Origin: Vibrio rumoiensis 1S-45
GTDB taxonomy: Bacteria; Pseudomonadota; Gammaproteobacteria; Enterobacterales; Vibrionaceae
NCBI RefSeq assembly: GCF_000286955.2
Contig: NZ_AJYK02000002.1
Span: 22,490 to 74,250, forward strand
Reading direction: 5' to 3'
DNA: 51,761 nt
Shown: positions 35,285 to 45,567 of the stretch, in pieces
Layout of the letters: each line of letters starts with the position of its first letter
Numbering within the stretch: the stretch's first letter is position 1
Program-made: the position numbers and the translations under genes
The notes under the pieces: generated by a model
Databases searched by the model: none
What the model saw: the letters and a program-made list of their open reading frames with translations, nothing else
What the model was told of the DNA's origin: nothing

Positions 35285-36955
35285 ATGATAAAAGAGTCTT
35301 GGCAATCAGCGATACCTAATTTTGATCAATTTAAAGATGAGTTATCTAATATAGATGCAATACCAGCACTCTCCTTTCTCGATTTACAGCCTCGATTAAA
35401 ATCGTCATTAATTCGATTTGATCAAGTAAACGACTTCCCTCGTTTTCTTCTAATCAACTCACCTGATAATTTCATCTATCGTCAAGCCATCACTCAAAGT
35501 TATGAAGATCTTAAAGCAGAACAACAAATCTCACAGGTTCCTATCATCACCAGTGATTCGATAGAACCAGAGGATCTATTTGGTCAATATCAAGTCAAAG
35601 ATGGTGAAGTTGTTAATTTCACAAGCGGTCTACTTGATAAAGCTAATGGTGGTTACTTGATCATTTCGGCCAATTTAATTCTCGCGAACCCTAGATCATG
35701 GCCAAAGCTTAAATCAGCCCTTCTTGGCGAAAGTTGCCCAGCGATTAGTTCTGATCCACGCCAAATTGCACCAAATCCACCGGTTAAAAATTACGATGTA
35801 AAACTTGTCATTGTTGGTGATCGTAACCAATTAGGCGATCTCGAACATTTCGATAGCGATTTTCGAAGCCAACTCTGTATTTTTGGCGAAGTTGAGCTTG
35901 AAGTTAAAGCTTCTAAAAAATCATTCAAACAGTACTTGGGCTATGTTAAAGGCCTCATTGAACAAAACCGTTTGCCACAACTACAAGATTCCGAAGCTTG
36001 GGAAGTCTTATTAAAACACGGAACAAGAGAAACTGAAGATCAAGAACGATTGCCGCTTTGCTTAATCTGGCATAAAGGTTTGCTTGCTGAAGCAAGCATT
36101 GAAGCCCAACACCAACCAATTAAATCTATCCATTTATTAAAAGCGTTAACCCATAAAGAATATCGTCAATCTTACTTACCAATGAGGGCGATAGATGACA
36201 TTTTAGAAGGCCAAGTAATCATTGAAACTCAAGGCGAACGTGTTGGACAAGTAAATGGATTGACCGTCATTGAAATCCCTGGTCACCCTGTCACTTATGG
36301 TGAACCAGCCAGAATATCTTGTGTTATTCATCTTGGTGATGGTGATATTACAGATGTTGAACGCAAAGCGGAACTTGGTGGTAATCTTCATGCAAAAGGT
36401 ATGATGATCATGCAAGCATTTTTAGCCAGTGCGTTGCAGCTTGATGAACCTCTCCCTTTCTCTGCTTCTATTGTATTTGAACAATCCTATTCTGAAGTTG
36501 ATGGTGACAGTGCTTCGCTTGCTGAATTATGTTCTTTACTCAGCGCCCTATCTGGATACCCAATAAACCAAGAAATAGCCGTAACGGGTGCCATTGATCA
36601 ATTTGGCCGCGTGCAAGCAGTTGGCGGTTTAAATGAGAAAATTGAAGGGTTCTTCCATGTATGTCAGCATCAAGGATTAACTGGTCATCAAGGCATAGTT
36701 TTACCCAAAACCAATTTAAAACACCTTTCTCTTCATCAAGATGTCATCACAGCAATAAAAGCAGAGCAATTCCATATTTGGTCTGTTGAATCTGTCGATG
36801 AAGCATTGCCGGTTATTTTTGGTAAAGCATTCCGTGGTGAAGACGACGACACTATTTTAAATAAAATTTCTGAGAGAATTGAACATTTCGATAAACATGA
36901 ACATAACCCATGCAGTTTCTTGAATAAGATCAAAAACTTTATAGGCTTTCACTGA
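35285..36955 (+). CDS. Lon-like protease (YcbZ/LonH type), S16 catalytic domain
   Basis: A 556-residue protein with a C-terminal Lon S16 protease domain. The catalytic serine is in [12 protein letters not shown] and the lysine in [12 protein letters not shown]. The N-terminal half has no Walker A P-loop ([14 protein letters not shown] occupies the place), as in E. coli YcbZ, so it is an ATPase-like domain that probably cannot hydrolyse ATP. It may be a ribosome-assembly or quality-control protease; the substrate is unknown. The order matP, this gene, fabA, rmf matches E. coli. Start uncertain: ATG at 35285 aligns with the E. coli N-terminus, while GTG at 35270 is possible. Confidence 0.85.
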   Translation: MIKESWQSAIPNFDQFKDELSNIDAIPALSFLDLQPRLKSSLIRFDQVNDFPRFLLINSPDNFIYRQAITQSYEDLKAEQQISQVPIITSDSIEPEDLFGQYQVKDGEVVNFTSGLLDKANGGYLIISANLILANPRSWPKLKSALLGESCPAISSDPRQIAPNPPVKNYDVKLVIVGDRNQLGDLEHFDSDFRSQLCIFGEVELEVKASKKSFKQYLGYVKGLIEQNRLPQLQDSEAWEVLLKHGTRETEDQERLPLCLIWHKGLLAEASIEAQHQPIKSIHLLKALTHKEYRQSYLPMRAIDDILEGQVIIETQGERVGQVNGLTVIEIPGHPVTYGEPARISCVIHLGDGDITDVERKAELGGNLHAKGMMIMQAFLASALQLDEPLPFSASIVFEQSYSEVDGDSASLAELCSLLSALSGYPINQEIAVTGAIDQFGRVQAVGGLNEKIEGFFHVCQHQGLTGHQGIVLPKTNLKHLSLHQDVITAIKAEQFHIWSVESVDEALPVIFGKAFRGEDDDTILNKISERIEHFDKHEHNPCSFLNKIKNFIGFH

Positions 36956-36966
36956 TCGGACTTGTT
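36950..36966 (+). promoter_or_regulatory. FadR-binding site of fabA
   Basis: CACTGATCGGACTTGTT differs from the E. coli fabA FadR site (AACTGATCGGACTTGTT, from memory) only at its first base. It overlaps the stop codon of the Lon-like gene and the -35 box TTGTTT (36962-36967), matching activation of fabA by FadR. Confidence 0.8.
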
Positions 36967-36990
36967 TAGCTTACACGTGTTCTCTAAGAT
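36962..36990 (+). promoter_or_regulatory. fabA promoter, sigma70
   Basis: -35 TTGTTT at 36962-36967 and -10 TAAGAT at 36985-36990 are separated by 17 bp. Transcription should begin near 36997, giving a leader of about 24 nt. Confidence 0.6.
36968..36985 (+). promoter_or_regulatory. FabR-binding site of fabA
   Basis: AGCTTACACGTGTTCTCT contains TACACGTGT, near-identical to the E. coli fabA FabR operator (AGCGTACACGTGTT). It fills the spacer between the -35 and -10 boxes, a repressor position. Confidence 0.75.
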
Positions 36991-37019
36991 ACACAGACTA
37001 TTTCTGGAGTGATTATACA

Positions 37020-37544
37020 ATGCAAAACAAACGTAACTCATATACTCGTGAAGATCTTTTAGCTTCAAGCCAAGGTGAATTATTTGGCCCAGGCCGTCCT
37101 CAGTTACCTGCACCAAACATGCTAATGATGGATCGTATCGTAAATATTACAGACGAAGACGGCGCTGGTGCATTCGGCAAAGGTGTTATCGTTGCTGAAC
37201 TAGATATCACTCCTGACTTATGGTTCTTTGATTGTCATTTTCCTGGTGACCCAGTTATGCCTGGCTGTTTAGGTCTTGATGCAATGTGGCAACTTGTAGG
37301 CTTTTTCTTGGGCTGGGTTGGCGGCGAAGGCAAAGGCCGAGCTTTAGGAGTTGGTGAAGTGAAATTTACTGGTCAAATTCTTCCTACCGCTAAAAAAGTT
37401 ACTTATGAAATTAACATAAAGCGTGTTGTAAACCGCCGTTTAGTGATGGGTCTTGCAGATGGTCGCGTTCTGGTTGATGGAAAAGAAATCTATGTGGCAA
37501 AAGATTTAAAAGTGGGCCTTTTCCAAGACACCTCTTCTTTCTAG
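37020..37544 (+). CDS. fabA: 3-hydroxydecanoyl-ACP dehydratase/isomerase FabA
   Basis: A 174-residue hot-dog-fold enzyme that dehydrates 3-hydroxydecanoyl-ACP and isomerises trans-2 to cis-3-decenoyl-ACP, the entry to unsaturated fatty acids. H73 ([14 protein letters not shown]) and D87 (LGLDAMWQ) correspond to the E. coli active-site pair His70 and Asp84. FadR and FabR sites overlap its promoter. It lies between the Lon-like gene and rmf, an arrangement also found in E. coli. Confidence 0.96.
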   Translation: MQNKRNSYTREDLLASSQGELFGPGRPQLPAPNMLMMDRIVNITDEDGAGAFGKGVIVAELDITPDLWFFDCHFPGDPVMPGCLGLDAMWQLVGFFLGWVGGEGKGRALGVGEVKFTGQILPTAKKVTYEINIKRVVNRRLVMGLADGRVLVDGKEIYVAKDLKVGLFQDTSSF

Positions 37545-37571
37545 AATATGTTGTTTTAATAATATTAATAG

Positions 37572-37596
37572 ATCAGCTTAACCGCTGATTTATTTT
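37572..37596 (+). terminator. Likely intrinsic terminator of fabA
   Basis: The hairpin ATCAGC-TTAACC-GCTGAT (37572-37589) is followed by TTATTTT. A short 6-bp stem, so of moderate strength. Confidence 0.5.
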
Positions 37597-37638
37597 ATAT
37601 AAGATATTTAGTTATAGTGCGTTATGGTATAAAATAAA

Positions 37639-37660
37639 AGGCCCCAATAACTTGGAGCCT
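37639..37660 (-). terminator. Intrinsic terminator of rmf
   Basis: The stem AGGCCCCAA / TTGGAGCCT has one mismatch and a 4-nt loop. It is followed on the minus strand by TTTTATTTT, 13 bp past the rmf stop. Confidence 0.6.
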
Positions 37661-37672
37661 AAGTTTAGCATC

Positions 37673-37846
37673 TTACTTTATAAGGCCAGATTGACGATCT
37701 TCTCTAGCATCTCGCCAACCACCTAACCAATTCGATTTTGCATCCATTTGCTGGAATGGACAGTCATCCATCGATCTCCCATTTAGACCCGCTTTATAGC
37801 CTTGAGATTGTGCTCTTTCTAGGCGATCGCGTTTCTGTCTCTTCAT
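37673..37846 (-). CDS. rmf: Ribosome modulation factor Rmf
   Basis: A 57-residue basic protein read by hand. It begins MKRQKRDRLERAQSQGYKAG, continues with GRSMDDCPFQ, and has SNWLGGWRDAREDR near the C-terminus, the RMF signature. RMF dimerises 70S ribosomes into inactive 100S particles in stationary phase. AGAGGA lies 8 nt before the ATG. It is convergent with fabA, as in E. coli and other vibrios. Confidence 0.95.
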   Translation of the reverse strand: MKRQKRDRLERAQSQGYKAGLNGRSMDDCPFQQMDAKSNWLGGWRDAREDRQSGLIK

Positions 37847-37952
37847 AGTTCAGTCCTCTACTTTTGATTTTACGAAAACGACTATCTGTGGCAGTTTTAT
37901 TACACCACAATTAAAGCATCGAACATATTCAGAGTTTTCTCAAGGTTAAAAA

Positions 37953-37984
37953 AAACCGAGGCTCATTTTTGTGAGCCTCGGTTT
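37953..37984 (-). terminator. Intrinsic terminator of the uup-DUF3466 unit
   Basis: A 13-bp perfect stem AAACCGAGGCTCA / TGAGCCTCGGTTT with a 6-nt loop. A run of eight T follows on the minus strand. Confidence 0.9.
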
Positions 37985-37988
37985 AATC

Positions 37989-39944
37989 TTACATTTTATT
38001 TTTTCTTCGTCTGAAACCAATTAAACCTAATAAGGTCAAAGCAAAGTATCCGATGCTACCACCCGACCTTTCAACATTTTGACTGTCTGATTTTCTTAAT
38101 ACAATGTCATCTGATGTTGCGCCAGAAATTGGTACAAGTTTAACCGACACTAATGTTTCAACGCCTGTACCGCCACCACAGAATGAATCATTGGCAACAT
38201 CATCGTAACCACCTTCACAGAAATTAGCAGTAGCAGAAATAACACCGTCATCATTAATACCAGTGGCATTCACTATACGATATTGGTTATTGTTACCCGT
38301 TGCATTACCATCGTTTGTTAGGTTATCTAACCACCATGACTTACCTTGGAAAATAGCCAAGCGATCAGCATTCGTTCCACTTAAGTTTAATGGGTCGATA
38401 AAGCCACGACGACGACGTTGTTTGCCATCTACTTCACGATCATCTTCTGCATCAATTGAACCAACAACCTCATTATAATTGTTGATCGCATTAGCTTCAC
38501 CGCCGGCACCACTGAAGAAAATATCCCCAGTCAAATATACTGCAGTAGGTGGAGATGATGCACTGCCTTTTGACGCATCTGTATAGAACAAACGATTATT
38601 AGCAGCTCCATTTTCTGGCGCATCTCCACGACGCTTGGTTTCACCAATAGCAATTAGATGTTCGTTAATGTCTTTAACTAAGCTATTACTATAAATGTAG
38701 TCATCACCTTGCTCAATTTCAGCACCTTTAACAAAAGCCGTTTGCCACTGATTTTCTTTTGTAATATCAAAACCATCTATTGGATAAAATATAGCGGCTT
38801 GCATTAGTAAATTATCGTCATCGCGATATGTATTAAACCCACCTAATACCGGTTTTCCTTTGTACAAACTGTTAGAGTCTTCAGCAATTACCGATGTACG
38901 AGCACTACCTTCTGCTGCTGTATCATCATCATTTGCATCAGTTTGCCCAGACCATCCTGTTGCAGCCAAACCAGATGCACCATTGGAGCTATCCCAAACA
39001 TAAGCTTGAGTAGCAAAGGCAAAGTTCTGGCAATCCGGTAATAATACAGGATCAGGATTATTGGTGGTGTCAGTACACTGACTCAAATCACCAAAGTAGT
39101 TTTTATCATCATCGTCATTATTAAAAGGTTCAATAGAAGCAGAACCTACAACATACGTCTTGCCATTATAATCAAAAGAATCGAACGCAAAAGTTCTACC
39201 CATTTGTTTTACAATCGTTTCACCATCTTGCTTAGGAAGCATAAAGGTTGTGTCGTAAAAACCACGTTGACGATAAGTCAATACTTCATTATCACCAACA
39301 GTGTAATAGCCACTGCTTGCAATACCAATTGCTGTTCCATCTTGTAGTACTTTATTAATAACTGTATTAGCGGAGTTATCCACTAATGTACTGTTTGGTG
39401 GTGTATAACTGACTTCTTTTGGCGGTATAATCTCAGTACCATCAATAAAAGCGGCAGCATTACGGCCATTATAACCCTGATAGAAAGCTCTTCTTTCATG
39501 ACATAAACCACCTTGGTAATTATCGTCACAATCATCGCTATTATTATCAGATTGCCCACCAAACCACTGCTGGTTAGCCCAAGATTCACAGGTTGAATAA
39601 CCTAATTGGTTATAGCAATACACCTCAAGATCATCTTGATCTAAGTAAGTAAAAGTACTGTCTAAACGAAACGGCACTTCATCTCTATATGAAAAACCAT
39701 CGGTTCCATTACGAGTATCACCACCAAGGTGATAATCAGTACCTTGAGCACAGTCCTCACCAAAACAACCTAAAGGGTTAGAACTTGAAACCGGAGTGGT
39801 TGATTCACTAATGGCACTTGAATAACTCTGGTTAGCACTAATATTTGGACTAACTTTGACAATATTATAGATCGCAGCCGTAGCTGAATTTGCTGCAAAT
39901 AATGAAGCAGCGATGACACTTAGCTTAAAAGTTTTATTATGCAT
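37989..39944 (-). CDS. DUF3466 family exported protein with GlyGly-CTERM signal
   Basis: A protein of about 651 residues with an N-terminal signal peptide (to about ATAAIY), a long asparagine/aspartate-rich extracytoplasmic region, and a C-terminal SGGSIGYFALTLLGLIGF followed by RRRKNK. That tail is the GlyGly-CTERM form (glycine pair, hydrophobic helix, basic end) cut by rhombosortase before surface attachment or release. Acidic runs such as DNNSDDCDDNYQ may bind calcium. It resembles DUF3466 proteins of marine gammaproteobacteria; no function is known. It starts 14 bp after the uup stop, so it may be co-transcribed. ATG at 39944 or 39950 could be the start. Confidence 0.85.
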   Translation of the reverse strand: MHNKTFKLSVIAASLFAANSATAAIYNIVKVSPNISANQSYSSAISESTTPVSSSNPLGCFGEDCAQGTDYHLGGDTRNGTDGFSYRDEVPFRLDSTFTYLDQDDLEVYCYNQLGYSTCESWANQQWFGGQSDNNSDDCDDNYQGGLCHERRAFYQGYNGRNAAAFIDGTEIIPPKEVSYTPPNSTLVDNSANTVINKVLQDGTAIGIASSGYYTVGDNEVLTYRQRGFYDTTFMLPKQDGETIVKQMGRTFAFDSFDYNGKTYVVGSASIEPFNNDDDDKNYFGDLSQCTDTTNNPDPVLLPDCQNFAFATQAYVWDSSNGASGLAATGWSGQTDANDDDTAAEGSARTSVIAEDSNSLYKGKPVLGGFNTYRDDDNLLMQAAIFYPIDGFDITKENQWQTAFVKGAEIEQGDDYIYSNSLVKDINEHLIAIGETKRRGDAPENGAANNRLFYTDASKGSASSPPTAVYLTGDIFFSGAGGEANAINNYNEVVGSIDAEDDREVDGKQRRRRGFIDPLNLSGTNADRLAIFQGKSWWLDNLTNDGNATGNNNQYRIVNATGINDDGVISATANFCEGGYDDVANDSFCGGGTGVETLVSVKLVPISGATSDDIVLRKSDSQNVERSGGSIGYFALTLLGLIGFRRRKNKM

Positions 39945-39958
39945 TAACATCTAATCCG

Positions 39959-41902
39959 TTAGGCCTGCATTGACTCGAGTTCTTCCCATCGAGCAAAGGC
40001 AGTTTCTAATTCTTGTTCAGTAGCGTTCAAACGATTCAATACTGCTTGAGTTTTATCGCTACTCTGGTTGAAAAAGTCTGGTTGATTCACTTTTTCTTGA
40101 AGCTCTTCAATCTCAGCTTCTAGTTTTTCTAATTGCTGTGGCAGAGATTCTAATTCCCTTTGCAGCTTATAAGATAATTTTTTTGGTTTATTTTCTGCCG
40201 GTTTACTAACTATTGGTTGTGACTGCAACTCAACTTCAATGGCTTTTTCCGTTTTCACTGAAGCATTATCAACCGGAGAACCCATTACACCACGAGACAG
40301 TAATACTTGTGCTCGCTGTTCTTGAGCATCATGATAACCACCGACAAACTCTTCGATCTTACCATTACCTTCAAAAATCCAACTGCTCATCACTGTGTTA
40401 TCCACAAATTGACGATCATGGCTCACCAACAATAAAGTACCTTGATAGTTGGCAAGAATTTCTTCTAAAAGTTCCAATGTTTCGATATCTAAATCATTGG
40501 TTGGTTCATCGAGAATAAGTAAATTATTTGATTTTAAGAACAAACGCGCTAAGAGTAAGCGGTTTTTCTCTCCACCCGATAAAGCCTTAACAGGTGTACG
40601 TGCCCGCTTAGGTTCGAATAAAAAGTCTTGTAGATACCCTAACGCATGGCGAGTTCGGCCACCTACGGTCACTTCTTGTTTACCGTCAGCCAAGTTATCC
40701 ATTACCGTCTTCTCAGGATCAAGTATCTCACGGTATTGATCGAAGTAAGCAACTTCTAACTTAGTACCACAATGTAAACGCCCTGAATCTGGTTGTAATT
40801 GACCAAGTAATAATTTTAATAATGTACTTTTACCACAACCATTCGGGCCGATTAATGCGATACGATCACCACGCATAATATTAAAGCTGAAGTCACTCAC
40901 AATGGTTTTGCCATCAATCGAATAATTCAGGTTTTCAGCTTCAAAAATAATCTTACCAGAGCGATTAGATTCATCAATTTGAATGTTTGCTTTACCTTGA
41001 ACTTCACGGCGATCTGAACGTTCTTCTCGAAGTTTCTTAAGCGCTCTTACACGACCTTCATTACGTGTGCGACGCGCTTTGATCCCTTGACGAATCCACA
41101 CTTCTTCTTGGGCTAATTTCTTATCAAACTCTGCATTTTGCATTTCTTCAACACGTAATGCTTCTTCTTTATCAATCAAATATTGTTCGTAATTACCTGG
41201 ATAGGAGCTTAGCTTGCCTCTGTCTAAATCCAGAATACGAGTCGCCATTGACTGAATAAATGCACGGTCATGCGAAATGAAGATAATAGAACCGCGAAAA
41301 TCTTTTAAAAAGCCTTCTAACCATTCAATGGTCGATACATCCAAGTGGTTGGTTGGTTCATCAAGCAGTAATACATCCGGATCACACACCAATGCACGAG
41401 CCAAAGCCGCTTTACGCTGCCAACCACCAGATAAGCTGGTTAACAATGTATGCTCATCCAGCGATAATGACATTAAAATGTTTTTAATACGCTCTTCTAA
41501 ACGCCAACCGTTAGCGTGATCAAGTTTTTCTTGAATTTTCGATAAACGGTTAATATTTTTTTCAGACGGGTCTTCAGCCATAATATCAAGTTGATGTTGG
41601 TATTGCTTGAGATACTCACCAACTTCAGCCAGACCTTCCGCTACATAATCGTATACAGTACCTTCAGCGTTACGAGGTGGGTCTTGCTCTAATCGAGAGA
41701 CTACAACGTCTTGAGTTACTTGGATTTTACCGTCATCCATAATGATTTCCCCTGCAAGGACTTTCATCATGGTTGATTTGCCTGCGCCATTACGACCGAC
41801 AAGACACACTCTTTCATTTTGTTGTAGTGAAAAATCGGCTTTATCCAATAAAGGATGGTCACCAAAAGCCAGTTGACCGTTATGAATGGTAATTAATGCC
41901 AT
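39959..41902 (-). CDS. uup: ABC-F family ATPase Uup
   Basis: A 647-residue soluble protein with two ABC domains and no membrane segment. Walker A motifs are GRNGAGKST (near residue 37) and GPNGCGKST (near 350), and signatures are LSGGWQRKA and LSGGEKNRL. A linker lies between them, and a charged coiled-coil follows at the C-terminus (about 560-645), which marks Uup. ABC-F proteins act on ribosomes; Uup also affects precise transposon excision and DNA repair. It overlaps the start of the upstream glutaredoxin-like gene by 23 bp. Confidence 0.94.
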   Translation of the reverse strand: MALITIHNGQLAFGDHPLLDKADFSLQQNERVCLVGRNGAGKSTMMKVLAGEIIMDDGKIQVTQDVVVSRLEQDPPRNAEGTVYDYVAEGLAEVGEYLKQYQHQLDIMAEDPSEKNINRLSKIQEKLDHANGWRLEERIKNILMSLSLDEHTLLTSLSGGWQRKAALARALVCDPDVLLLDEPTNHLDVSTIEWLEGFLKDFRGSIIFISHDRAFIQSMATRILDLDRGKLSSYPGNYEQYLIDKEEALRVEEMQNAEFDKKLAQEEVWIRQGIKARRTRNEGRVRALKKLREERSDRREVQGKANIQIDESNRSGKIIFEAENLNYSIDGKTIVSDFSFNIMRGDRIALIGPNGCGKSTLLKLLLGQLQPDSGRLHCGTKLEVAYFDQYREILDPEKTVMDNLADGKQEVTVGGRTRHALGYLQDFLFEPKRARTPVKALSGGEKNRLLLARLFLKSNNLLILDEPTNDLDIETLELLEEILANYQGTLLLVSHDRQFVDNTVMSSWIFEGNGKIEEFVGGYHDAQEQRAQVLLSRGVMGSPVDNASVKTEKAIEVELQSQPIVSKPAENKPKKLSYKLQRELESLPQQLEKLEAEIEELQEKVNQPDFFNQSSDKTQAVLNRLNATEQELETAFARWEELESMQA

Positions 41903-42149
41903 TTTGTTTTAACCACACTTGTAATTCTTCAGTATTAAATGGCCAGAACAACTCTTGTGGTTGCTTCTGGTGCTTATTGTCTGCTTCATTGAGTGCAAGC
42001 ACAGGAATAGTGACACCGTAACGAGAAAATAGGTCATCATTAAAAGCAATGTCCACTACCTCTACCTGAGATTGAATGCCTAGACTAACCAACTGTTCAT
42101 AGGCCATCTCACACAAATGACAGCCCTCGGTTGAAAATAGTTTTAACAT
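41880..42149 (-). CDS. Glutaredoxin-like protein (DUF836)
   Basis: An 89-residue thioredoxin-fold protein with the CxxC motif TEGCHLCEMA near residue 10 and the cis-proline YGVTIPVLAL near 49. The DUF836 group of small glutaredoxin-like proteins has unknown partners. Its end overlaps uup by 23 bp, so the two are translated from one message. A one-mismatch matS (42010-42022) lies within it. Confidence 0.88.
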   Translation of the reverse strand: MLKLFSTEGCHLCEMAYEQLVSLGIQSQVEVVDIAFNDDLFSRYGVTIPVLALNEADNKHQKQPQELFWPFNTEELQVWLKQNGINYHS

Positions 42150-42188
42150 ATCGCCATCCTACTATTCTTACGTACACTCAGTGTAAAT

Positions 42189-44324
42189 TTATTTATGCTT
42201 TATGATCCAACAGTTATGGATATGCTTATTTCGTGCAAAATCCATCGGCAAGGTTTTAGACGATATATTTTCAGCCGACAGACCTAATGCGTCTAACCCC
42301 TCTAAATCCATCTTAAATTGGCGTTTGTTGTTAGAAAAAACCACCACAGCTTCATCTCTCATTAAACGCTTTAGGTTTTCCATAAGTATTAAGTGATCGC
42401 GTTGAATATCAAATGTTTGCTCCATTCTCTTAGAATTTGAGAACGTAGGTGGGTCGATGAAAATCAAATCAAAAGTGCGATCTTCATGCTTTAACCACTG
42501 TAAACAATCTGCTTGTTCAAATTGATGATCGCCACCCACAAACCCATTCAACTCCATATTGCGCTGAGCCCATTGAAGATAAGTATTCGACATATCAACG
42601 GTTGTCGTCGATTTCGCACCACCAGCGGCAGCATGAACGCTTGCACTACCGGTATAAGCAAACAAGTTTAAAAAGTCTTTACCTGCCGACATCTGACCTA
42701 AGCGACGACGAGTCAATTTATGATCTAAAAATAATCCCGTATCGAGATAATCTTGCAGATTCACTAGTAATTTCGCGCCATATTCGTTCACTTCCAGATA
42801 TTCAGAATCTTGAGATAGCTTTTGATATTGGCGTTTGCCCTTTTGCTTTTCACGTGTTTTTAATACGACCTTATTAGCATCTACATTCAAAACTTGAATG
42901 GTGGCACGAATAATATCGGTTAAACGACGTTTTGCGACATCTTCAGGGATAGTTTTAGGTGCGGCGTACTCTTGAATCACCACATGATCAAGATACAGGT
43001 CTATCGCAACATTATAATTTGGTAAATCAGCATCATATAAACGATAGCAATCGAGTTCTTCACGCTTCGCCCATTTGCCAATTTTTGTTAAATTCTTTTT
43101 AAGTCGATTAGAAAAATCAGGTGCAATCTGAGCATCTTCTTTTTCCGAGTGGCGCAATGTTTCACCATTAGGGTTAACACGAGCCGTAATAGAATAGTTT
43201 TTTTGGTGACACGGTAACGCACCATTACTCAGTTTATATTGCTTATCAGCACGCATGCGTAAGCAACTAAGTAACTCTTCACTTGAAGAGAAGATTGAAG
43301 CATGACTTCCAGCAAATTCACTTTTTAACTGAGCGCCAAAAGCGGTATACAAGGCAATCAGGCCTGGTTCTGTACCTAAACGCTCACCATACGGTGGGTT
43401 ACAGATAATAGTACCAGTATCAAAACCTTGTGGTTTTTCAAGTTTCGCTGCATCGCCCATCTTAAACTGGATAACGTCCGCTAAACCTGCACGTTTGGCA
43501 TTATCTTTTGCGGCTTGTAATACTCGAGGATCATTATCGATACCAAAAAAACGATTTGCTTCTAAAGATTTAATGCCCTTGCGACCCTGAACGGTAGCTT
43601 CTGCTTTCACTTCAGCCCACGTATCGGCTTCAAAGCTGTTTAATACTTCAAAAGACCACTTAGCACGTTGAATACCGGGAGCAACATTAGCTGCCATTAA
43701 CGCAGCTTCTATTAACAACGTTCCCGAACCACACATTGGATCGAGTAAAACTTGTGAGCCATCCCAGCCGCTTCGAGAAATAATGGCGCAGGCTAATGTT
43801 TCACGCAATGGCGCAGCCCCTGCTTGAGTACGGTAGCCACGTTGATGTAAACCTAAACCGACCATATCAATACCCAGTATCGCTCTATCACGATGCAAAC
43901 GAACATGGATACGAAGATCAGGTTGATCTTTGCTGATCTCAGGGCGACCTAGGTCTTTTTTGGTAAAACTATCAACAATCGCATCTTTTACTTTCATTGC
44001 TCCGTATTGGCTATTGCGAATTTCTTGGTTTGTACCATTGAAATCAACAATTAATCGCTTATCTACAGAAAAATGAGAAGACCAATTAATAGCAGAGGCG
44101 GATAAATAAAGGTCCATATCATCGTTACAGTAGAATTCTGAAAGAATTAATACAAAACGAGAAGCCAGTCGGCTCCATAAACAACAACGATAGACTTGGG
44201 CGTTGGTCGCAGAAAATCGTACACCAGCCTGTACTGGCTTAGCATCGGTAATTCCTAATTTTGTGAGTTCGTCCGCTAGAAGGTTTTCAAGTCCGTTAGA
44301 GGTTATCGCTAAATATTGATTCAT
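42189..44324 (-). CDS. rlmL: Bifunctional 23S rRNA methyltransferase RlmKL
   Basis: A fused enzyme of 711 residues with a THUMP domain, an RlmL methyltransferase part with NPPYGERLG (m2G2445), and an RlmK part with [11 protein letters not shown] (m7G2069). The ATG at 44324 gives [20 protein letters not shown] and a length like E. coli RlmL (702); the longer frame from 44408 is not supported. It lies upstream of the glutaredoxin-like gene and uup, and may share their transcript. Confidence 0.94.
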   Translation of the reverse strand: MNQYLAITSNGLENLLADELTKLGITDAKPVQAGVRFSATNAQVYRCCLWSRLASRFVLILSEFYCNDDMDLYLSASAINWSSHFSVDKRLIVDFNGTNQEIRNSQYGAMKVKDAIVDSFTKKDLGRPEISKDQPDLRIHVRLHRDRAILGIDMVGLGLHQRGYRTQAGAAPLRETLACAIISRSGWDGSQVLLDPMCGSGTLLIEAALMAANVAPGIQRAKWSFEVLNSFEADTWAEVKAEATVQGRKGIKSLEANRFFGIDNDPRVLQAAKDNAKRAGLADVIQFKMGDAAKLEKPQGFDTGTIICNPPYGERLGTEPGLIALYTAFGAQLKSEFAGSHASIFSSSEELLSCLRMRADKQYKLSNGALPCHQKNYSITARVNPNGETLRHSEKEDAQIAPDFSNRLKKNLTKIGKWAKREELDCYRLYDADLPNYNVAIDLYLDHVVIQEYAAPKTIPEDVAKRRLTDIIRATIQVLNVDANKVVLKTREKQKGKRQYQKLSQDSEYLEVNEYGAKLLVNLQDYLDTGLFLDHKLTRRRLGQMSAGKDFLNLFAYTGSASVHAAAGGAKSTTTVDMSNTYLQWAQRNMELNGFVGGDHQFEQADCLQWLKHEDRTFDLIFIDPPTFSNSKRMEQTFDIQRDHLILMENLKRLMRDEAVVVFSNNKRQFKMDLEGLDALGLSAENISSKTLPMDFARNKHIHNCWIIKHK

Positions 44325-44934
44325 TATAACTTTCATTACCGTAATAAATGGACAGCGATTATATAACGAAAGCACACTGATATGCGACCACCCACACCAT
44401 TTAACCAAGCTTTTCGATAAACAAATCTACCACGTCTTCCCATTATTACGCTTCCTAACAACGACCCAGGCAATTTGAAGCCTTTCTGATCTTTATTTAT
44501 CAAGAAATATTCAAAGCACTCACCAACACCTCAATATGCAACATCGGAATATAGTCATACCGCCACGCAAATCAATAGTGAATACTTATTCTCTAAAAAC
44601 ACCATTAAATCTGGACTATACCAAACGTGTTTTTACAGTGTAAATTTATTACTAAACATGGGAAAAAGAGGAATTAAATCTAAAGCGAAGGTGTTGTATA
44701 AGGTTCAATACGCTTATTTTTTTATTTAATTTTGACTAGTTTGTGATTAATAACCGTATTTAATGTGGGTATCAATATGGTGTTATCCCCTATTGGCGTT
44801 CATAAAGGGATACGATAAATAAATTTATGATGGGAAAGCGAATCTAGATTGGGATATGACAGACAAAAAAATGCCGGCAACAAGGCCGACGGAAAGAACA
44901 ACAAGGAACAACATATATTTGATTAAGCGTGTCG
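44325..44934. other. Gene-free 610-bp region where E. coli carries ycbX
   Basis: No open frame of useful length, RNA gene or repeat family was recognised between rlmL and zapC. A short TATCCC/GGGATA inverted pair occurs at 44784-44812. It probably holds the rlmL promoter and the end of the zapC transcript. Confidence 0.5.
44869..44891 (-). terminator. Possible intrinsic terminator of zapC
   Basis: The minus strand reads GTCGGC-CTTGTT-GCCGGC then ATTTTTTTG, a 6-bp stem with one wobble pair. It lies about 44 bp after the zapC stop. Confidence 0.5.
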
Positions 44935-45477
44935 TTAACCGACCATTGCATAAGTTTCAATTGAAGTATGGATATTAGCCTTAGCAAAGCGATCGTGCAT
45001 CACTTTAATTGGCTCACCGAACTTCAACGATTTAGATTCTGTTAAGCTGAAATCGCGCAGAGACACAGAAACACAAATACTCGCAGTTTCACCCACCTCT
45101 ACCACCATAAAGTACCCTTCAGAAAAACAGTTTCTCAAGTGCACTATTTCCCCTTCTTCAGGTGTGAAATCGCCACCCTGAGCAGAGAAGAACCAGCTCT
45201 TAGGTTGTACCGGTTTATGGAAACGTCGTGCAGCCACACTATTCAATGCTAATTCGGCTTTACGAGGTTCTGATAAAGGAAGAGTATCAACTTGCTGTTT
45301 GAATTTATGGTAGCTAGATGCATCTTCAACAGAGAATTCGTTTTCTTGAAATGCACTATTAATAAGCAGTTTTTGAGGTAGGTTTACGCTGAAAACCATG
45401 TCCCGTCCAAGATCCAACATTAAGGACTTGTTAGTTTCATTGTAATACCATTTCCATGTATCACTTGGTTTAAGCAT
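44935..45477 (-). CDS. zapC: Cell division protein ZapC
   Basis: A 180-residue cytoplasmic protein beginning MLKPSDTWKWYYNETNKSLM, the ZapC signature. ZapC promotes lateral bundling of FtsZ filaments during Z-ring assembly. Residues GEIVHLRNCFSEGYFMVVEVG lie in the beta-rich C-terminal part. It lies downstream of pyrD as in E. coli. The second of two adjacent ATGs (45477) has better spacing from GAGG. Confidence 0.9.
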   Translation of the reverse strand: MLKPSDTWKWYYNETNKSLMLDLGRDMVFSVNLPQKLLINSAFQENEFSVEDASSYHKFKQQVDTLPLSEPRKAELALNSVAARRFHKPVQPKSWFFSAQGGDFTPEEGEIVHLRNCFSEGYFMVVEVGETASICVSVSLRDFSLTESKSLKFGEPIKVMHDRFAKANIHTSIETYAMVG

Positions 45478-45567
45478 CATTCAGCCTCTCAAAATTAAAA
45501 CGAAATGTTCACTTCGTTTCCGCCTATCCATTAGATGTACTTTGATTGTACAAACAGATAAACAAAA

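Noticed and set aside
36279..36295. GTCAC-CCT-GTCAC as a matS site
   Set aside because: It is a direct repeat rather than a palindrome and mismatches the consensus at two positions.
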